Shown one piece after another: positions 63,660-64,000 of a DNA stretch of 64,000 nucleotides. Source of the DNA: Molanna angustata (lineage: Eukaryota; Arthropoda; Insecta; Trichoptera; Molannidae). The notes below the pieces were generated by a model. That model saw only the letters and a list, made by a program, of their open reading frames with translations. It was not told where the DNA came from and did no database searches. Numbering within the stretch: the first letter of the stretch is position 1; every line of letters begins with the position of its first letter. The position numbers were made by a program, and so were the translations under genes. The stretch lies in NCBI GenBank assembly GCA_963576475.1, contig OY754968.1, positions 15,961,116-16,025,115 of the forward strand, in the 5' to 3' direction.

Positions 63660-64000
63660 GGCATTCGTCTTCCTGGGCAGCCGAATATCGCAAGATAGGC
63701 GCTCAAATGCAGAAATTGTCAGAAGAATTCTACAGGCAAAGGTAGCATATTATAATAAATAATCCAAAATTATCCAATCCCCCAATATCGATCTAAGAAT
63801 AAATAAAAAACCTCATTAAGACTTTTGTCTGGAGTGTCTTGCTATATGGTTGTGAGACATGGACCATAGGCCAGAGAGATGTGGTGCTACAGGCGCATGT
63901 TGATGATCCACTGGTCGGACCACATCCAAAACTGTGAGGCGTTGAGTAGAGCCGGGGAAACAAAACAACTCCTCAAAACGATCGCCCAACGACGATCCAA
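63660..64000 (+). pseudogene. LINE post-catalytic region, runs off the window
   Basis: Plus strand: FVFLGSRISQDRRSNAEIVR, RILQAKVAYYNK, NLIKTFVWSVLLYGCETWTI, GQRD, MLMIHWSDHIQN and LSRAGETKQLLKTIAQRRS. This is the segment between the reverse transcriptase thumb and the C-terminal domain seen at 16.1-16.5 kb (EAFEMWLHRRMLKIPWTD...TRKLLSTIKVRK), so the two belong to related families. Several stops and frameshifts. The C-terminal end should lie just past base 64000. Confidence 0.8.

Overview
The window reads as gene-free, repeat-dense intergenic or intronic DNA from an insect. The evidence is strong AT-richness, no open frame that looks like a host exon, and a dense mosaic of arthropod-type elements: many 5'-truncated non-LTR retrotransposons, three tRNA-headed SINE families plus a fourth retroposon with an ATGA tail, Helitrons ending in CTAG, palindromic MITEs, a Penelope-like element and a Tc1/mariner remnant. 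Frequent GTAGGTAC-type words and the Helitron style lean towards Lepidoptera. That placement is inference and no species is claimed.

Layout. 1-12 kb holds a deleted Tc1/mariner copy (2.3-2.9 kb), a 5'-truncated Penelope-like element with an intact GIY-YIG domain (3.5-4.5 kb), fold-back MITEs (5.0-6.1 kb) and a decayed antisense LINE (7.0-8.3 kb). 12-20 kb holds a LINE tail, a 22-copy array of an almost invariant 61-bp satellite (12.66-14.0 kb), SINEs and a CA-repeat-bearing dispersed element (family C). 20-34 kb holds an inverted pair of G/C-rich tandem repeats with a SINE nested in a Helitron-like element between them, several LINE C-terminal fragments, a second Penelope 3' end, an LTR-like segment with three hairpins, a clean non-autonomous Helitron (31.2-31.75 kb) and a 180-bp palindrome.

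34-44 kb begins with a 22-bp minisatellite inside LINE coding sequence. A long palindromic MITE and a short MITE with 8-bp target duplications inside another LINE follow. The best-preserved element of the window comes next: a two-ORF LINE at about 38.4-43.05 kb whose endonuclease and reverse transcriptase frames are both open. 44-57 kb holds nested SINEs, a 231-bp tandem duplication, a probable LTR, an 11-bp satellite and a large palindrome made from two family C copies. 57-64 kb is mostly unassigned AT-rich DNA. It then carries a Helitron-like copy, a long antisense LINE with two frame breaks (60.74-63.0 kb), another family C copy and a LINE running off the window edge.

The coding potential is that of selfish elements. 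The intact LINE is the plausible source of reverse transcriptase, and one SINE (21.1-21.3 kb) carries a 3' tail resembling its 3' UTR hairpin, which suggests mobilisation in trans. No host protein gene, rRNA, functional tRNA, CRISPR array or bacterial-type feature was found.
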